Origin: G965240465 sp965249525
GTDB lineage: Bacteria > SAR324 > JACQKK01
Direction of reading: 5' to 3'
Assembly: GCA_965249525.1 (NCBI GenBank)
Contig: OZ252237.1
Location: 1,550,001 to 1,614,000 of the forward strand
Length of the DNA: 64,000 bases
Part shown: one piece after another, positions 26,808 to 36,735 of the stretch
Layout of the letters: the number at the start of each line of letters is the position of its first letter
How positions within the stretch are numbered: position 1 is the stretch's first letter
Notes under the pieces: generated by a model
The model's input: only the letters and a program-made list of their open reading frames with translations
Databases searched by the model: none
What the model was told of the DNA's origin: nothing
Position numbers and translations under genes: made by a program

Positions 26808-28817
26808 ATGGATAAGTTTCGCTTGCAGTCCAATTTTTCCTTGACTGCTCCTCAGGCGAAAGTGGTGGATCAACTGTGCGAAGGATTTTTGGCGGGGGTG
26901 AAGCATCAAACATTGGCTGGGGTCACTGGCTCAGGAAAAACATTTTTGATGGCCAATATGATGGAACGTTTGCAGCGTCCTGCCTTGGTGATTGCACCCA
27001 ACAAGATACTGGCGGCTCAGTTGTATCAGGAATTTTGTCATTTTTTCCCGGATAATGCGGTGGAATATTTTGTCAGCTATTACGATTATTATCAGCCAGA
27101 AGCGTATGTGCCTGTGCGAGATTTATATATAGAGAAAGATTCATGCATCAATGATGAGTTGGATCGCATGCGTTTATCGGCAACACGGGCTCTACTAGAA
27201 CGTGAAGATGTGGTGATTGTAGCCAGTGTGTCATGCATCTATGGATTGGGGTCTCCGGAGGTTTATCGAGGGATGTTGGTGTATGTGCAATTGGGCGAGC
27301 AGTTGTCGCGAGACACCCTATTACGGCGCTTGGTGGATATTCAATATCAGCGGAATGATTATGATTTTCACCGTGGTGTATTTCGGGTGCGCGGGGATGT
27401 GGTAGAGGTGTTTCCTGCGGAAGGCGAGCATGCGGTGCGAATAGAGTTTTTTGGTGATGAGGTAGAAGCGATTAGTCGCGTGGATGCGGTGGCGGGGAAA
27501 AAATTGGAGTTGTTGAGCAAGGCAGTGATATATCCGGCATCGCACTATGTATCGCCGCCAGATGAAATGCCGCGGGCATTGGATGCCATTCGTCAAGAGT
27601 TGAGGCAGCGGCTGCAATATTTGCAGACCCAAAACAAGCTGCTTGAAGCCCAACGATTAGAACAACGCACTATGTTTGATTTAGAAATGTTGGAAGAAAC
27701 AGGAGTTTGTAAAGGGATAGAAAACTACAGCCGTTGGATACAAGATCGTGAAGCGGGGAGTACACCACCGACCTTGATAGACTACTTTCCTAAGCGTTCG
27801 CTGCTGTTTGTAGATGAAAGCCATGTGACCTTTCCGCAGCTAGGGGGAATGAGCAAAGGCGATCGGGCGCGTAAACAAACACTGGTGGAGCATGGTTTTC
27901 GTCTGCCCAGCGCCTTGGACAATCGTCCCTTGACCTTTGAGGAATATGAACAATGTATAGAGCAAAGCATTTATTGGTCTGCCACACCAGGCACCTACGA
28001 ATTGGAACACAGCCCAGAACACGCTCTAGAACTATTAATTCGCCCTACGGGGTTGCTGGATCCCTCCATTGAAGTGCGTCCGGTAACAGGACAAGTAGAC
28101 GATTTGCTGGAAGAATTACGCCAATGCAGCAAAAAAGACGAACGGGCCTTGGTGCTGACCCTCACCAAAAGGATGGCAGAAGACATCACCGCATACTACG
28201 AAAAGTTAGGTTTGCGTGTGCGCTGGATGCATTCAGAAGTGGATGCTGTAGAGCGTGCGGAAATTGTGCGCAGCCTGCGTGCTGGCAGCTTTGACGTGTT
28301 GGTGGGCATCAACCTGCTGCGAGAAGGATTAGACCTGCCAGAAGTTGCTTTAGTGGCAATTTTAGACGCAGACAAAGAAGGTTATCTTCGATCTGAACGC
28401 TCCCTCATGCAAACCTGTGGACGCGCTGCCCGTCATGAAAAAGGACGTGTCATCTTCTATGCAGACCGCACCACCGCTTCCATGCAGGCTGTAATAGATG
28501 AAACCAACCGCCGTCGAAACATTCAACAAACCTATAACCAGACCCACAACATTACCCCGCATGCTGTCAAACGCAGCATGCAGGCACCATTGGTAGCAGC
28601 CATACCAGAAGATGCTCCTCCTGAAACCAAAAAAGCAATTGGATCGATTGCAGACAGCGCTAATAACCGTAATCTCAACAGCAAAGTATGGTTGAACAAT
28701 ATCCAAAAATTAGAAAAACATATGCACCAAGCTGCCAAAGCACTAGAATTTGAAAAAGCTGCAGAAATCCGCGATGAAATCTCCCAGCTGAAAAAAGAAC
28801 ACCTCGGCATTTCTTAG
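26808..28817 (+). CDS. uvrB: Excinuclease ABC subunit B
   Basis: 669 residues, normal length. It is the damage-verifying helicase of nucleotide excision repair. Walker A is GVTGSGKT (38-45). The beta-hairpin clamp region is YYDYYQPEAYVP. The Walker B region is LLFVDESHVTFPQLGGM. Helicase motifs include RLVGINLLREGLD-like VLVGINLLREGLDLPEVALV and QTCGRAARH. A C-terminal UVR motif (about 630-665) binds UvrC. No uvrA or uvrC in the window. It begins G/T-rich and ends C/A-rich. Confidence 0.98.
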   Translation: MDKFRLQSNFSLTAPQAKVVDQLCEGFLAGVKHQTLAGVTGSGKTFLMANMMERLQRPALVIAPNKILAAQLYQEFCHFFPDNAVEYFVSYYDYYQPEAYVPVRDLYIEKDSCINDELDRMRLSATRALLEREDVVIVASVSCIYGLGSPEVYRGMLVYVQLGEQLSRDTLLRRLVDIQYQRNDYDFHRGVFRVRGDVVEVFPAEGEHAVRIEFFGDEVEAISRVDAVAGKKLELLSKAVIYPASHYVSPPDEMPRALDAIRQELRQRLQYLQTQNKLLEAQRLEQRTMFDLEMLEETGVCKGIENYSRWIQDREAGSTPPTLIDYFPKRSLLFVDESHVTFPQLGGMSKGDRARKQTLVEHGFRLPSALDNRPLTFEEYEQCIEQSIYWSATPGTYELEHSPEHALELLIRPTGLLDPSIEVRPVTGQVDDLLEELRQCSKKDERALVLTLTKRMAEDITAYYEKLGLRVRWMHSEVDAVERAEIVRSLRAGSFDVLVGINLLREGLDLPEVALVAILDADKEGYLRSERSLMQTCGRAARHEKGRVIFYADRTTASMQAVIDETNRRRNIQQTYNQTHNITPHAVKRSMQAPLVAAIPEDAPPETKKAIGSIADSANNRNLNSKVWLNNIQKLEKHMHQAAKALEFEKAAEIRDEISQLKKEHLGIS

Positions 28818-28910
28818 AATCATCCATACCAAAGATCACAAGCCCTGTTTTAAGCTGACCCGAGCACCTCTTCATGCACCCGATTTGAAACACTTGAAAA
28901 AAATAGCAAG

Positions 28911-30182
28911 ATGAAGCCAACCATTCCCATTTTTGTTGCCGCACAGGCAGTAACCCCTTTTCTAGGAAAAGGTCGTAAAGATTATCAGGGGGCCGATCAT
29001 CGGTATTTTCGTGCAGATTTAGAACCTGGCATAGAACAGTTTACCGCAGAGGCACTGCGGATTTTGCTACAATCGCGGGGTTGGGATGAAACCCTCTGGC
29101 AGCAAATTCAGCGGATAGTGGTAGGCAATTTTGCAGGAGAGTTGTTCTGCCAACAAGGCATGCTGGGAGGATTGCTCTCCCGTATAGCAGACGGGTTCCG
29201 TGGCACAGGTGCTGTACGCTGTGAGGCTGCTTGCGCTTCGGGCGGCGTCAGCGTCGTTAGTGCTATAGAAGCCCTGCAGGCAGGCTTAGACCTAGTGCTG
29301 GTGGTAGGAGTAGAAGTGCAAACCACCGTCCGCGCCAGGGAAGGAGCAGATTTCCTCGCCCGCGCAGCCCACTACCCCACCGAACGCAGCCTGGACCCCT
29401 TCACCTTCCCCGCTTTAATGGCAAAACGCACCAAAGCCTACAAAGAAGCCTACTCCATCACTGATGCCGACCTCTCTCGAGTCAGCCTCAAAGCCTATGC
29501 CAACGCCAACCTTAATCCTCTGGCGCATCGCTACCATACCCTACTCTCTCCACAACAAGCCCAAGAAACTTCAGATGACAACCCCCACTTCCTAAAAAAT
29601 CCCCAACTCCACCCCCACCTTAAAATCAGCGACTGCTCCCCCGTATCAGACGGCGCAGCTGCCATCTTGTTAGCCTCCCCCAACGGTTTGAAAAAACTAG
29701 AACTCTCCCCAAAAGACTGCTGCCAAATCCTCTCCTACGCCATCGCCACCAACCCCTTAGGAAAAGTACAATCCCCTCTCCAAATGGATACTTCCGCCAA
29801 AGCCGCACAAGAAGCCCTCTCACACGCCAAACTCACACCCCGCCAAATCCAAGCAGCTGAACTCCACGACTGCTTTGCCATCGCCGAAATCCTCGCCTAT
29901 GAAGCTGTTGGATGGGCAAAACCAGGAGAAGCAGTCCAATTGCTAAAAAACCAATACACCTCCATCCAAGGACCCCAACCCACCAATACCGGAGGCGGAC
30001 TCATCGGCTTTGGACACCCCGTAGGTGCAACCGGTGTAAAACAAATCGCCGAACTCAGCAAACAATCACTCCAACTCTGCCAAAATTATCAAATCCCCTC
30101 GCCCCCAGTCTTCTCTCTTGCCCTCAACATGGGCGGAGACGACCGCACTGCCACCGCCTGCATCCTCCAAGCGCCTGCTTAA
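28911..30182 (+). CDS. Thiolase-family acyl-CoA acyltransferase
   Basis: 423 residues with the thiolase fold. The nucleophilic cysteine is C108 in RCEAACASGG. The C-terminal active-site loops are AELHDCFAIAEILAYEAVG and GGGLIGFGHPVGATG with the catalytic His, then LNMGGD in place of the usual C-x-G loop. The overall form matches SCP-x or AcaA-type thiolases used in fatty-acid or sterol-type breakdown or acetoacetyl-CoA formation, not the short FadA type. No beta-oxidation genes are adjacent, so the pathway is open. Its 3' half is very C/A-rich. Confidence 0.88.
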   Translation: MKPTIPIFVAAQAVTPFLGKGRKDYQGADHRYFRADLEPGIEQFTAEALRILLQSRGWDETLWQQIQRIVVGNFAGELFCQQGMLGGLLSRIADGFRGTGAVRCEAACASGGVSVVSAIEALQAGLDLVLVVGVEVQTTVRAREGADFLARAAHYPTERSLDPFTFPALMAKRTKAYKEAYSITDADLSRVSLKAYANANLNPLAHRYHTLLSPQQAQETSDDNPHFLKNPQLHPHLKISDCSPVSDGAAAILLASPNGLKKLELSPKDCCQILSYAIATNPLGKVQSPLQMDTSAKAAQEALSHAKLTPRQIQAAELHDCFAIAEILAYEAVGWAKPGEAVQLLKNQYTSIQGPQPTNTGGGLIGFGHPVGATGVKQIAELSKQSLQLCQNYQIPSPPVFSLALNMGGDDRTATACILQAPA

Positions 30183-30245
30183 ACATACTAGGCGCCCATC
30201 ACCAGCATGCATGATCATGCCTCTTCACTTTAAGCCGAGGTGCTG

Positions 30246-31163
30246 TCATTTGGCTTCAAGGAGTTTGCTGATTTCAAAGATGGTGTTGACGTAATCAGAA
30301 GAATGGTTATAGCCCCAGACTGCTTTCCAACGTTGTTGGTAGGTGGTGTTGCGTTTCCAGCCGTGTTGGTTCAGGTAATAGGCAACGCTGGCGATGGCGT
30401 CATGAATATGGTTGAGGTTAACCGTTCCATCTTGATTGCCATCTATGCTCCATTGCAATTGACTGGTGGGCAGGAATTGGGGGATGCCGAGTGCACCTGC
30501 ATAGGAGCTGCGAATATGACGAATGGCAGCTGGTCGTGAGCCATTGAGTTTGAGTAATGCGGTGAGTTGATTGTATCCAAAGCGGGATTTTTGTTCTAGT
30601 CTCAGCTGCAGCCATTTTCGTTCTAGGTTGGGTTGGTGGGTGCGAAATTCCGTCCAATAGGCTTGCAAATCTTGCCGCGGGTCTAGCACAGCTAAGGAAA
30701 CAAATACATTGAGAGCGGAGTAGCGCAAAGCTGCTCTTCCAAAAGCGGTTTCTGCCAGCAAGATGGCAGTAATGATGGTTGCAGGAACATGATAGCGTTT
30801 CTCTGCTGCTGCCAAGTTTCCTCGTTGCTTTCTTAAAAATCTGTGCGCCAAATTGATGGCATAAGCTTCGGTGAACTGGCGATAATGGGAAATGCGTTCT
30901 GGGTTAAACACATTAAATCGGACAGCCTGCTTAGCAGAGCACAATTTCGCTCCATCAAACACCTGTTTGAGCCAGGGCTTGGCAAATCCTTCTGCATGCA
31001 GACGTTCTATCAAATACTGCCTGCGTTCAGCCGCAATGGCTTCCCCCTCGCCGCAACCCGATGGAGAGGCAGCCTGTACTATCCCGCCTGAAAACAACAT
31101 CACAATACCCCCCAGCCATCCCCAAATCGCTAGATGCTTTGGACAAACAACACTTATACGCAT
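30246..31163 (-). CDS. Lytic murein transglycosylase, MltB-like
   Basis: 305 residues. An N-terminal signal segment (about 10-32, ending VQAASPSGCGE) could give a Cys-anchored or exported protein. The catalytic Glu is E138 in ILLAETAFGRAAL, matching the MltB-type SLT_2 domain, followed by SYAGALGIPQFLPTSQLQW and the EF-like loop DGNQDGTVNL. These enzymes cleave peptidoglycan glycan strands to 1,6-anhydro ends. No peptidoglycan-binding domain at the C-terminus. It stands alone. Confidence 0.93.
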   Translation of the reverse strand: MRISVVCPKHLAIWGWLGGIVMLFSGGIVQAASPSGCGEGEAIAAERRQYLIERLHAEGFAKPWLKQVFDGAKLCSAKQAVRFNVFNPERISHYRQFTEAYAINLAHRFLRKQRGNLAAAEKRYHVPATIITAILLAETAFGRAALRYSALNVFVSLAVLDPRQDLQAYWTEFRTHQPNLERKWLQLRLEQKSRFGYNQLTALLKLNGSRPAAIRHIRSSYAGALGIPQFLPTSQLQWSIDGNQDGTVNLNHIHDAIASVAYYLNQHGWKRNTTYQQRWKAVWGYNHSSDYVNTIFEISKLLEAK

Positions 31164-31261
31164 AAGCTATCTGCCTTGTCTCACAAAACCAATGTTTTGG
31201 TTTATGCCCATTTCCTTATAAATAACTTTAACATCATGCCACCCCCTAAGGAAAAACATCC

Positions 31262-31984
31262 ATGAAGCTGTGGAGCATATCAGACTTGCATCTCTCTTTT
31301 GGCGATGCCAGCTGCAGCTGGGTTACCAAGCCGATGCATATTTTTGGTGAACATTGGCGCAAACACTGGCTGAAAATATCCGCAGTTTGGGAAGAACGCA
31401 TCCAACCCCAAGATGTGATCTTGCTTCCTGGCGACCTCTCCTGGGCTCGCACTACCAAAAACGCACGTCATGACTTGCTCTGGCTTGCTCAAAGAAGGGG
31501 CGTACGCAAAATTATTGTTCCAGGCAATCACGATCACTGGTGGCCTCCCAACAGCACACTACCTCAAAAATTACACTCCCTTCAGCTACTTCGGGGTACA
31601 GCTCTAGCCTATCAAGGCATGGCTTTTTGCGGTACTTGCGGCTGGATTGCTCCCCAAGATCCCTACGCCAAAGCACATGATAGCTCACCATTTGAAGAAG
31701 AACTCGCCCTGCTAGAAAAAGCCCTTAAAGCTGCCAAGAAACTTCAACCAATACATGGCATTCACGTACTGCTTCATTTCTCACCATGGGACTCCCAAGG
31801 CAAACCCACTCCCTTTGACAAGCTGCTCCAGCAATACCAAGTCAGTTCCATCACCTACGGGCACTTTCATTTCCCACAAGAATGGGAACTGGCCCCAAAA
31901 GGATGGCACAATGGAATTTTTTACACCCTGGCATCTGCAGATTTTCTGCAATTCACCCCTACTCCCCTTCCTTTCCCATGCTGA
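31262..31984 (+). CDS. Calcineurin-like metallophosphoesterase
   Basis: 240 residues. Metal-binding motifs are WSISDLHLSFG, LLPGDLSWAR, IVPGNHDHWW and YGHFHF; the second-shell His in VLLHFSPW is also there. The architecture fits a stand-alone YmdB/YkoE-like group of cytoplasmic phosphoesterases; the substrate cannot be read from sequence. It converges with the flippase-like gene (four-base gap). Confidence 0.9.
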   Translation: MKLWSISDLHLSFGDASCSWVTKPMHIFGEHWRKHWLKISAVWEERIQPQDVILLPGDLSWARTTKNARHDLLWLAQRRGVRKIIVPGNHDHWWPPNSTLPQKLHSLQLLRGTALAYQGMAFCGTCGWIAPQDPYAKAHDSSPFEEELALLEKALKAAKKLQPIHGIHVLLHFSPWDSQGKPTPFDKLLQQYQVSSITYGHFHFPQEWELAPKGWHNGIFYTLASADFLQFTPTPLPFPC

Positions 31985-31988
31985 AAGC

Positions 31989-32975
31989 CTATAAGGAAGT
32001 CTGCTTTTTTTGTGGCAAGTATTGGGTAAGAGCAATGCCACCACCGATGATGGTAAGAGGCACCCATTGCCCCAGCCAGAAAACAACGCTGCCAGCAAAG
32101 GCTTCTTCTTTAGATATGCCCAGCCACTCCAGTGCCAGCAGAAATCCCAATTGAGTCACACCGATGAAGCCAGGCAAGCTGGGAAAGCTGGAGAGAAAGG
32201 TTACAGTAGAAAGAACCAATATGGCTTGTTGAAAAGGAATAGCTTTTCCGATAGCAGCCATAGAGCAAATAATCATCGCTCCATAGGCTGCCCATTTGAA
32301 GATGGAGAGCAAGCATACCCAAGTAAGATTTTTGGGTAAGCGGAGGGCTTGCATGCCCTGAAGCAACTGATTGAGCAGTGTATCTCCTTTATGGGCAACT
32401 CTGCCAGGCAGCCAGCGTTTGAATGCCTTCCACAATGAAGTGGTGGCTTGTGGTCTCCAGACCAAAGCCATCATGCTAACCAATGTCACCACAGCCAAGG
32501 GCAGCAAAAAAGCTGAGCCTAAGCGAAGTGTGTCAGGCAGCGGCGGCAAAAATGGCAGCGTCGCTAGCGCAAGCCATACAATCGCCAATACATCAAACAA
32601 ACGATCCGCTGCCACCGTGGTCAACACACCCGTAAACGACAACTGCTTGGCACGACTAAGCATCACCACCCGCAGCACCTCCCCTATGCGCGCAGGGAAT
32701 ATATTGTTACCAGCAAAACCTGCCATTAACGCAGGTGCGCTCTCCCACCAACCCAAGCGTCGCTGGGGCAACAACAATACATTCCAACGTACGCCTGTCA
32801 ACCATACAAACACCAACAACCCCAGCCACAATGGCAACAGCCAGAACAACTGCACCGACAATAGAACCGCCCATAATTTTTCCCACTCAATACCTCGCAA
32901 CGAGAGATACAAAAATAGTCCGCTCACCAACAAAGCCAACAATAGCCAGTATTTCAATTGTCCACTTTTATCCAT
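31989..32975 (-). CDS. Lysylphosphatidylglycerol synthase/flippase-like membrane protein (UPF0104)
   Basis: 328 residues with about eight membrane segments. The motif GFAGNNIFPARIGEVLRVVMLSR (read as GNNIFPARIGEVLRV) and the later FLSSFPSLPGFIGVTQLG match the UPF0104/MprF N-terminal flippase domain. There is no C-terminal synthase domain, so it would be a flippase-only form used for lipids or lipid-linked sugars. It lies divergent from the cyclase gene over a 302-base spacer. Confidence 0.88.
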   Translation of the reverse strand: MDKSGQLKYWLLLALLVSGLFLYLSLRGIEWEKLWAVLLSVQLFWLLPLWLGLLVFVWLTGVRWNVLLLPQRRLGWWESAPALMAGFAGNNIFPARIGEVLRVVMLSRAKQLSFTGVLTTVAADRLFDVLAIVWLALATLPFLPPLPDTLRLGSAFLLPLAVVTLVSMMALVWRPQATTSLWKAFKRWLPGRVAHKGDTLLNQLLQGMQALRLPKNLTWVCLLSIFKWAAYGAMIICSMAAIGKAIPFQQAILVLSTVTFLSSFPSLPGFIGVTQLGFLLALEWLGISKEEAFAGSVVFWLGQWVPLTIIGGGIALTQYLPQKKQTSL

Positions 32976-33277
32976 GCGCTTCTTAAAACCGCCTCAAAAT
33001 AAGTTCTTTTGGCATTTTCTTTGCTTTAATGAGAGAAGTATTTCTAACTAGAATTTTTTTGATGTACAAGTTTCCTTTGACATCACAAAAATTATGCGAT
33101 AGAGTAGCCAACGAGTTTGCTCTATTATAGCAAGACTTAGCTTCCTCCAGGAGAATATTGGAATTTTTTGATCATGGTTCTCGAACAAAGGCACGAGGGC
33201 TATTACAGAATATTACTAGCAGAAAAGACCTGCGCAAAAAAACAATTCAATAGAATCAGTACAAAGGAAACAGAAAA
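32976..33277. other. Intergenic region between the flippase-like gene and the cyclase gene
   Basis: 302 bases between divergent genes. AT-rich, with an imperfect dyad TTTGCTCTATTATAGCAAGA near 33116. A short frame from about 33168 overlaps the cyclase start in another frame and has no coding character. No RNA gene recognised. Confidence 0.6.
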
Positions 33278-35788
33278 GTGGACAGGGCAAAAAAGAAAAC
33301 TGATCTCTGTAGAAGATGTTTCTTTCTGCGGTGGGCTTGGTGTTATTGTTACTTGTTGGTGTTGTTGTTGCCTGTATCAGCATGGGGACAAGGTCTAGTT
33401 GTCAACAAGACCTTTATAGATAAGCAGCTAGAAATATACTACGACCCTACAGGTGATCAGACACCGCCTCAGCGCTTTACATTATGGCCATTTGAGTCAT
33501 ACAGACCTTCCCGACACCAGAATCAGGCAAGTGGAGACTACTGGATTCGAATGCGGGTGAGACCTCCTTTACAGGAGGTATCAGAAGGATATGTGCTGAC
33601 TATCAACGGCATTCAAACGCGTAAACTAGATATATATCAATACATTCCCCAGACCAGCACTTTGAGGGAAGTGCCATTACAGTTCAGGCAAGTTGACATT
33701 AATGCTGAGAAAGATCTCGCATCGGTCGAACAGCGGTCAGGATTTTCTTTATTAAAGCCGATAAAAGAAGATTCCGCAGATGAATTGTATATCCGCGTAC
33801 CGGCGGCAAATATTGAACAGCTGCAGATACAAATTCTTGCCAACCTTAACCAGCGTAGATGGCTACCCTTAATATTGCTAGGGGCAAAGCTTGGTTTGAT
33901 GCTAATAGCACTGTATCAATTTGCGTTTTATCCATTCGTACGTAGTCTTCGGGAAATCTATTTCCCTCTATTTTTTATAGGTTGGGGATTCTATTTGCTG
34001 GGTCTAGCCCCCTTAGATACTTTTCAGGGGTTTCTGGGTTTTGAAAGTCAAAACTGGGATTTTGCTGTCTCTACATTGGGCGCAGTAATATTGCTGTTTG
34101 CAGTACAGAAGTTCTCCAAGGAAAATCGTTCTATATGGAAATCCATTCAACAGGGAGTGCTGGGTATTTTCATATTTAGTGCATTCCTTGGCATCTTCTT
34201 GCCAGAGATTGCACGTCCATTCATCATGAGTCCCCCGGCTCACATTTTGTTCTCTTTGGTTATCACCATCTCTACTTTCATACACTTTCGCAGGGAACAA
34301 AAATCCTCTCCAGAGAAAATTCGTTTTATGCCGCAAATGATATTGACCGTTAGTTGGTCAGTAACTACTCTGGCAGCTTTTCTTTGGCTGTTGCAAGATT
34401 TGGGAACATTGTCAGTTATTGGTTCAACTCCCTTTTACCTAGCAGATGCTGCTTTCATTTTCGGTGGTCTGGCAATGATGTTTCGGCTGGGGGATGTCTT
34501 GAAAAGATTTGAGGATGCCATGAGCAATGTGCACATTGGAAAAGAAAAATTAGACTTGATGACTCGTACTGCTGAAAAATTCGTACCTAAACAATTCTTG
34601 GATCTTTTAAGCAAACAAGAAATTAGTGAAATGTCCAACGGAGAAGCCGTGAAAAAAGACGTGACGCTGCTGTTCTCTGATATCCAATCCTTCACCAAAA
34701 TGTCGGCTAACATGACACCGGAAGAAAGCTTCCAGTTCCTTAGCAATTACCTTAGCCGCATAGGGAAGATCGTGTACCGCCATCACGGCTTTATTGATAA
34801 ATTCATCGGCGACGCCGTTATGGGTATTTTTGGTCACAAGCCTGAAGATGCTATTGATTGCGCCATTTCCGTTAACAAATTCTTGCGCTTGTATAACCTT
34901 TTGCGCACTGACAAAGAAGCAGCACCAGTCATAGCTGGAGTAGGCATTAACTCTGGTCCCAGTATAATTGGCATCTTGGGCACAGGTGATCGTCTAGAAA
35001 GCACCGTGATCAGCGATGCAGTCAACATGGCTGCCCATGTAGAATCACTCACCCGTATTTATAAATCCGCTGTAATCATTACTGAACACACCCGCCGTCG
35101 TCTGAACAACCCCTATCAATATTTCTTAAGACACTTGGACAGTATCGTTATCAAAGGGTATGAACATCCCACCGATATCTATGAAGTGTTGGATGCCGAA
35201 TCTCAAGAAGTTCGCATCAACAAAATCGCCATCAAATCTTCCTATGAAGAAGCATTGACCCTCTTTAAGTCTGGCGACTATATTGAAACTTTTAACCTGC
35301 TAAAACGTTGCCAAAAGCGCTATCCAAAAGACCAACCTACCCTCTTGCAAATGCATCGTTGTTGGAAACGAATCCAAGAGATAAAAAATAGCGGCGGAAA
35401 AATCTCTCCTATCTACCATATCAAGCCAAGGCCAACACCTGCTTCAGACACAATGATTTCTCCCTTCCCGCAAAAATCACCTACAACTACCAAAATACAT
35501 CCCGCTTCCACAGTGGTCGTTGGTCCAGTTGCAAATCCCATTAATTACCCGCACAAAACTCCACCTCGCCCCTCCGCAATCGCAACTACCAAAATACATC
35601 CCGCTTCCGCAGTGGTCGCTGGTCCAGTTGCAAATCCCATTAATTACCCGCACAAAACTCCACCTCGCCCTTCCGCAATCGCAACTACCAAAATACATCC
35701 CGCCTCCACAGTGGTCGTTGGTCCAGTTGCAAATCCTACCAGTCGCCTGCACAGAACTGAACCTAAAAAAGGGCACCCATCTGAATAA
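33278..35788 (+). CDS. Membrane-anchored class III nucleotide cyclase with a 7TMR-DISM-type sensor
   Basis: 836 residues from a GTG. Order: a basic then hydrophobic signal segment (about 15-38); a periplasmic beta-rich 7TMR-DISM extracellular-like domain (about 45-190) with YWIRMRV; seven membrane helices (about 196-402); a coiled linker (403-460); and a class III cyclase domain. The cyclase metal residues are D468 in LLFSDIQSFT and D512 in IGDAVMGIFG; ISDAVNMAAHVESL and IKGYEHPTDIYEV follow. A short TPR-like segment (LFKSGDYIETFNLLKRC) precedes a Pro-rich tail of 33-residue tandem repeats. It probably makes cAMP or cGMP in response to an external cue. Confidence 0.9.
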   Translation: MDRAKKKTDLCRRCFFLRWAWCYCYLLVLLLPVSAWGQGLVVNKTFIDKQLEIYYDPTGDQTPPQRFTLWPFESYRPSRHQNQASGDYWIRMRVRPPLQEVSEGYVLTINGIQTRKLDIYQYIPQTSTLREVPLQFRQVDINAEKDLASVEQRSGFSLLKPIKEDSADELYIRVPAANIEQLQIQILANLNQRRWLPLILLGAKLGLMLIALYQFAFYPFVRSLREIYFPLFFIGWGFYLLGLAPLDTFQGFLGFESQNWDFAVSTLGAVILLFAVQKFSKENRSIWKSIQQGVLGIFIFSAFLGIFLPEIARPFIMSPPAHILFSLVITISTFIHFRREQKSSPEKIRFMPQMILTVSWSVTTLAAFLWLLQDLGTLSVIGSTPFYLADAAFIFGGLAMMFRLGDVLKRFEDAMSNVHIGKEKLDLMTRTAEKFVPKQFLDLLSKQEISEMSNGEAVKKDVTLLFSDIQSFTKMSANMTPEESFQFLSNYLSRIGKIVYRHHGFIDKFIGDAVMGIFGHKPEDAIDCAISVNKFLRLYNLLRTDKEAAPVIAGVGINSGPSIIGILGTGDRLESTVISDAVNMAAHVESLTRIYKSAVIITEHTRRRLNNPYQYFLRHLDSIVIKGYEHPTDIYEVLDAESQEVRINKIAIKSSYEEALTLFKSGDYIETFNLLKRCQKRYPKDQPTLLQMHRCWKRIQEIKNSGGKISPIYHIKPRPTPASDTMISPFPQKSPTTTKIHPASTVVVGPVANPINYPHKTPPRPSAIATTKIHPASAVVAGPVANPINYPHKTPPRPSAIATTKIHPASTVVVGPVANPTSRLHRTEPKKGHPSE
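35484..35747 (+). repeat. 99-base in-frame tandem repeat at the cyclase C-terminus
   Basis: Two full copies and one partial copy with 99-base spacing (starts at 35484, 35583 and 35682), nearly identical in DNA. Each encodes 33 residues (TTKIHPASTVVVGPVANPIN, then YPHKTPPRPSAIA). Copies differ by only a few bases, so the array is recent. Pro-rich and likely disordered. Confidence 0.95.
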
Positions 35789-35796
35789 TCCAGCCT

Positions 35797-36735
35797 TCAC
35801 CCACCAATAAACTTCTCAAAGAAAGCTATCGTAGGTACTAGACCTTCACGCAAACTGACTCGGGGGGACCAACCCAACTCTCGCTTTGCTAATGCTATGT
35901 CCGGACGACGCTGCATCGGTTCGTCTTTCCGCTTAGGCAAATAGGTTATCTCAGAGCGTGAATTGGTTAAATCTTGCACTAATTCTGCCAATTCCAACAC
36001 ACTCACCTCTTGCGGATTGCCCAAATTTATTGGACCTAAAAAACCTTCTTGATGCATCATCAGCCGCAAACCCTCCACCAAATCTGACACATAACAAAAT
36101 GACCGAGTCTGCTGCCCATCCCCATATACTGTCAAGGGACGATTGCGCAATGCTTGCAGTATAAAATTGCCTACCACCCGTCCGTCATCAGACTGCATCC
36201 TAGGACCATAGGTATTAAATATCCGTACCAAACGGACATCCACTCCATACTGACGATGGTAATCCATCATCAATGACTCTACCGCACGCTTGCCCTCATC
36301 GTAACAAGCTCGCACACCTACTGGATTCACATTTCCCCAATAACTTTCTGTCTGTGGGTGTTCCAAGGGATCCCCGTACACCTCAGAAGTAGAGGAAAAC
36401 AATACCCGCACATTCTCCTCAGATTCCCGCACCGCCTCTAATAAACGCGACGAACCCAATACACTTGTCCGCCAGGTTTTTATTGCATCCTGCTGATAGT
36501 GCACAGGGGATGCAGGACAAGCCAAATGATACACCCCATCCATCCCTTGAACATCTACTCCATCACACACATCCCCTCTCACCAACCGAAACCGTTTCCC
36601 TTTCAAATCACGCACATTCTCTTTACTCCCTGTATGAAAATTGTCCACACAACACACTTCAGTCCCCCTCTCCCACTCCATGCGACATACATAACCTCCA
36701 ATAAAACCTGCCCCTCCCGTAACCAACACACCCAT
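35797..36735 (-). CDS. UDP-glucuronate decarboxylase-like NAD-dependent epimerase
   Basis: 312 residues, extended SDR fold. The NAD-binding motif is VTGGAGFIGGYV. The Ser/Tyr/Lys set is visible in SSTSEVYGDP and ACYDEGKRAVE, and FNTYGPRMQSDDGRVVGNF and YGDGQQTRSFCYVSDLVEGL match the UDP-xylose synthase branch. It would convert UDP-glucuronate to UDP-xylose for surface polysaccharide. No glycosyltransferase neighbours are in the window. A related epimerase is possible. Confidence 0.88.
   Translation of the reverse strand: MGVLVTGGAGFIGGYVCRMEWERGTEVCCVDNFHTGSKENVRDLKGKRFRLVRGDVCDGVDVQGMDGVYHLACPASPVHYQQDAIKTWRTSVLGSSRLLEAVRESEENVRVLFSSTSEVYGDPLEHPQTESYWGNVNPVGVRACYDEGKRAVESLMMDYHRQYGVDVRLVRIFNTYGPRMQSDDGRVVGNFILQALRNRPLTVYGDGQQTRSFCYVSDLVEGLRLMMHQEGFLGPINLGNPQEVSVLELAELVQDLTNSRSEITYLPKRKDEPMQRRPDIALAKRELGWSPRVSLREGLVPTIAFFEKFIGG

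Noticed and set aside
33168..33398. 76-codon frame ahead of the cyclase gene
   Set aside because: Overlaps the cyclase N-terminus in another frame and has no ribosome-site or family support.
35484..35747. Repeat array considered as CRISPR
   Set aside because: Period of 99 bases, no spacers, fully in frame with the cyclase.
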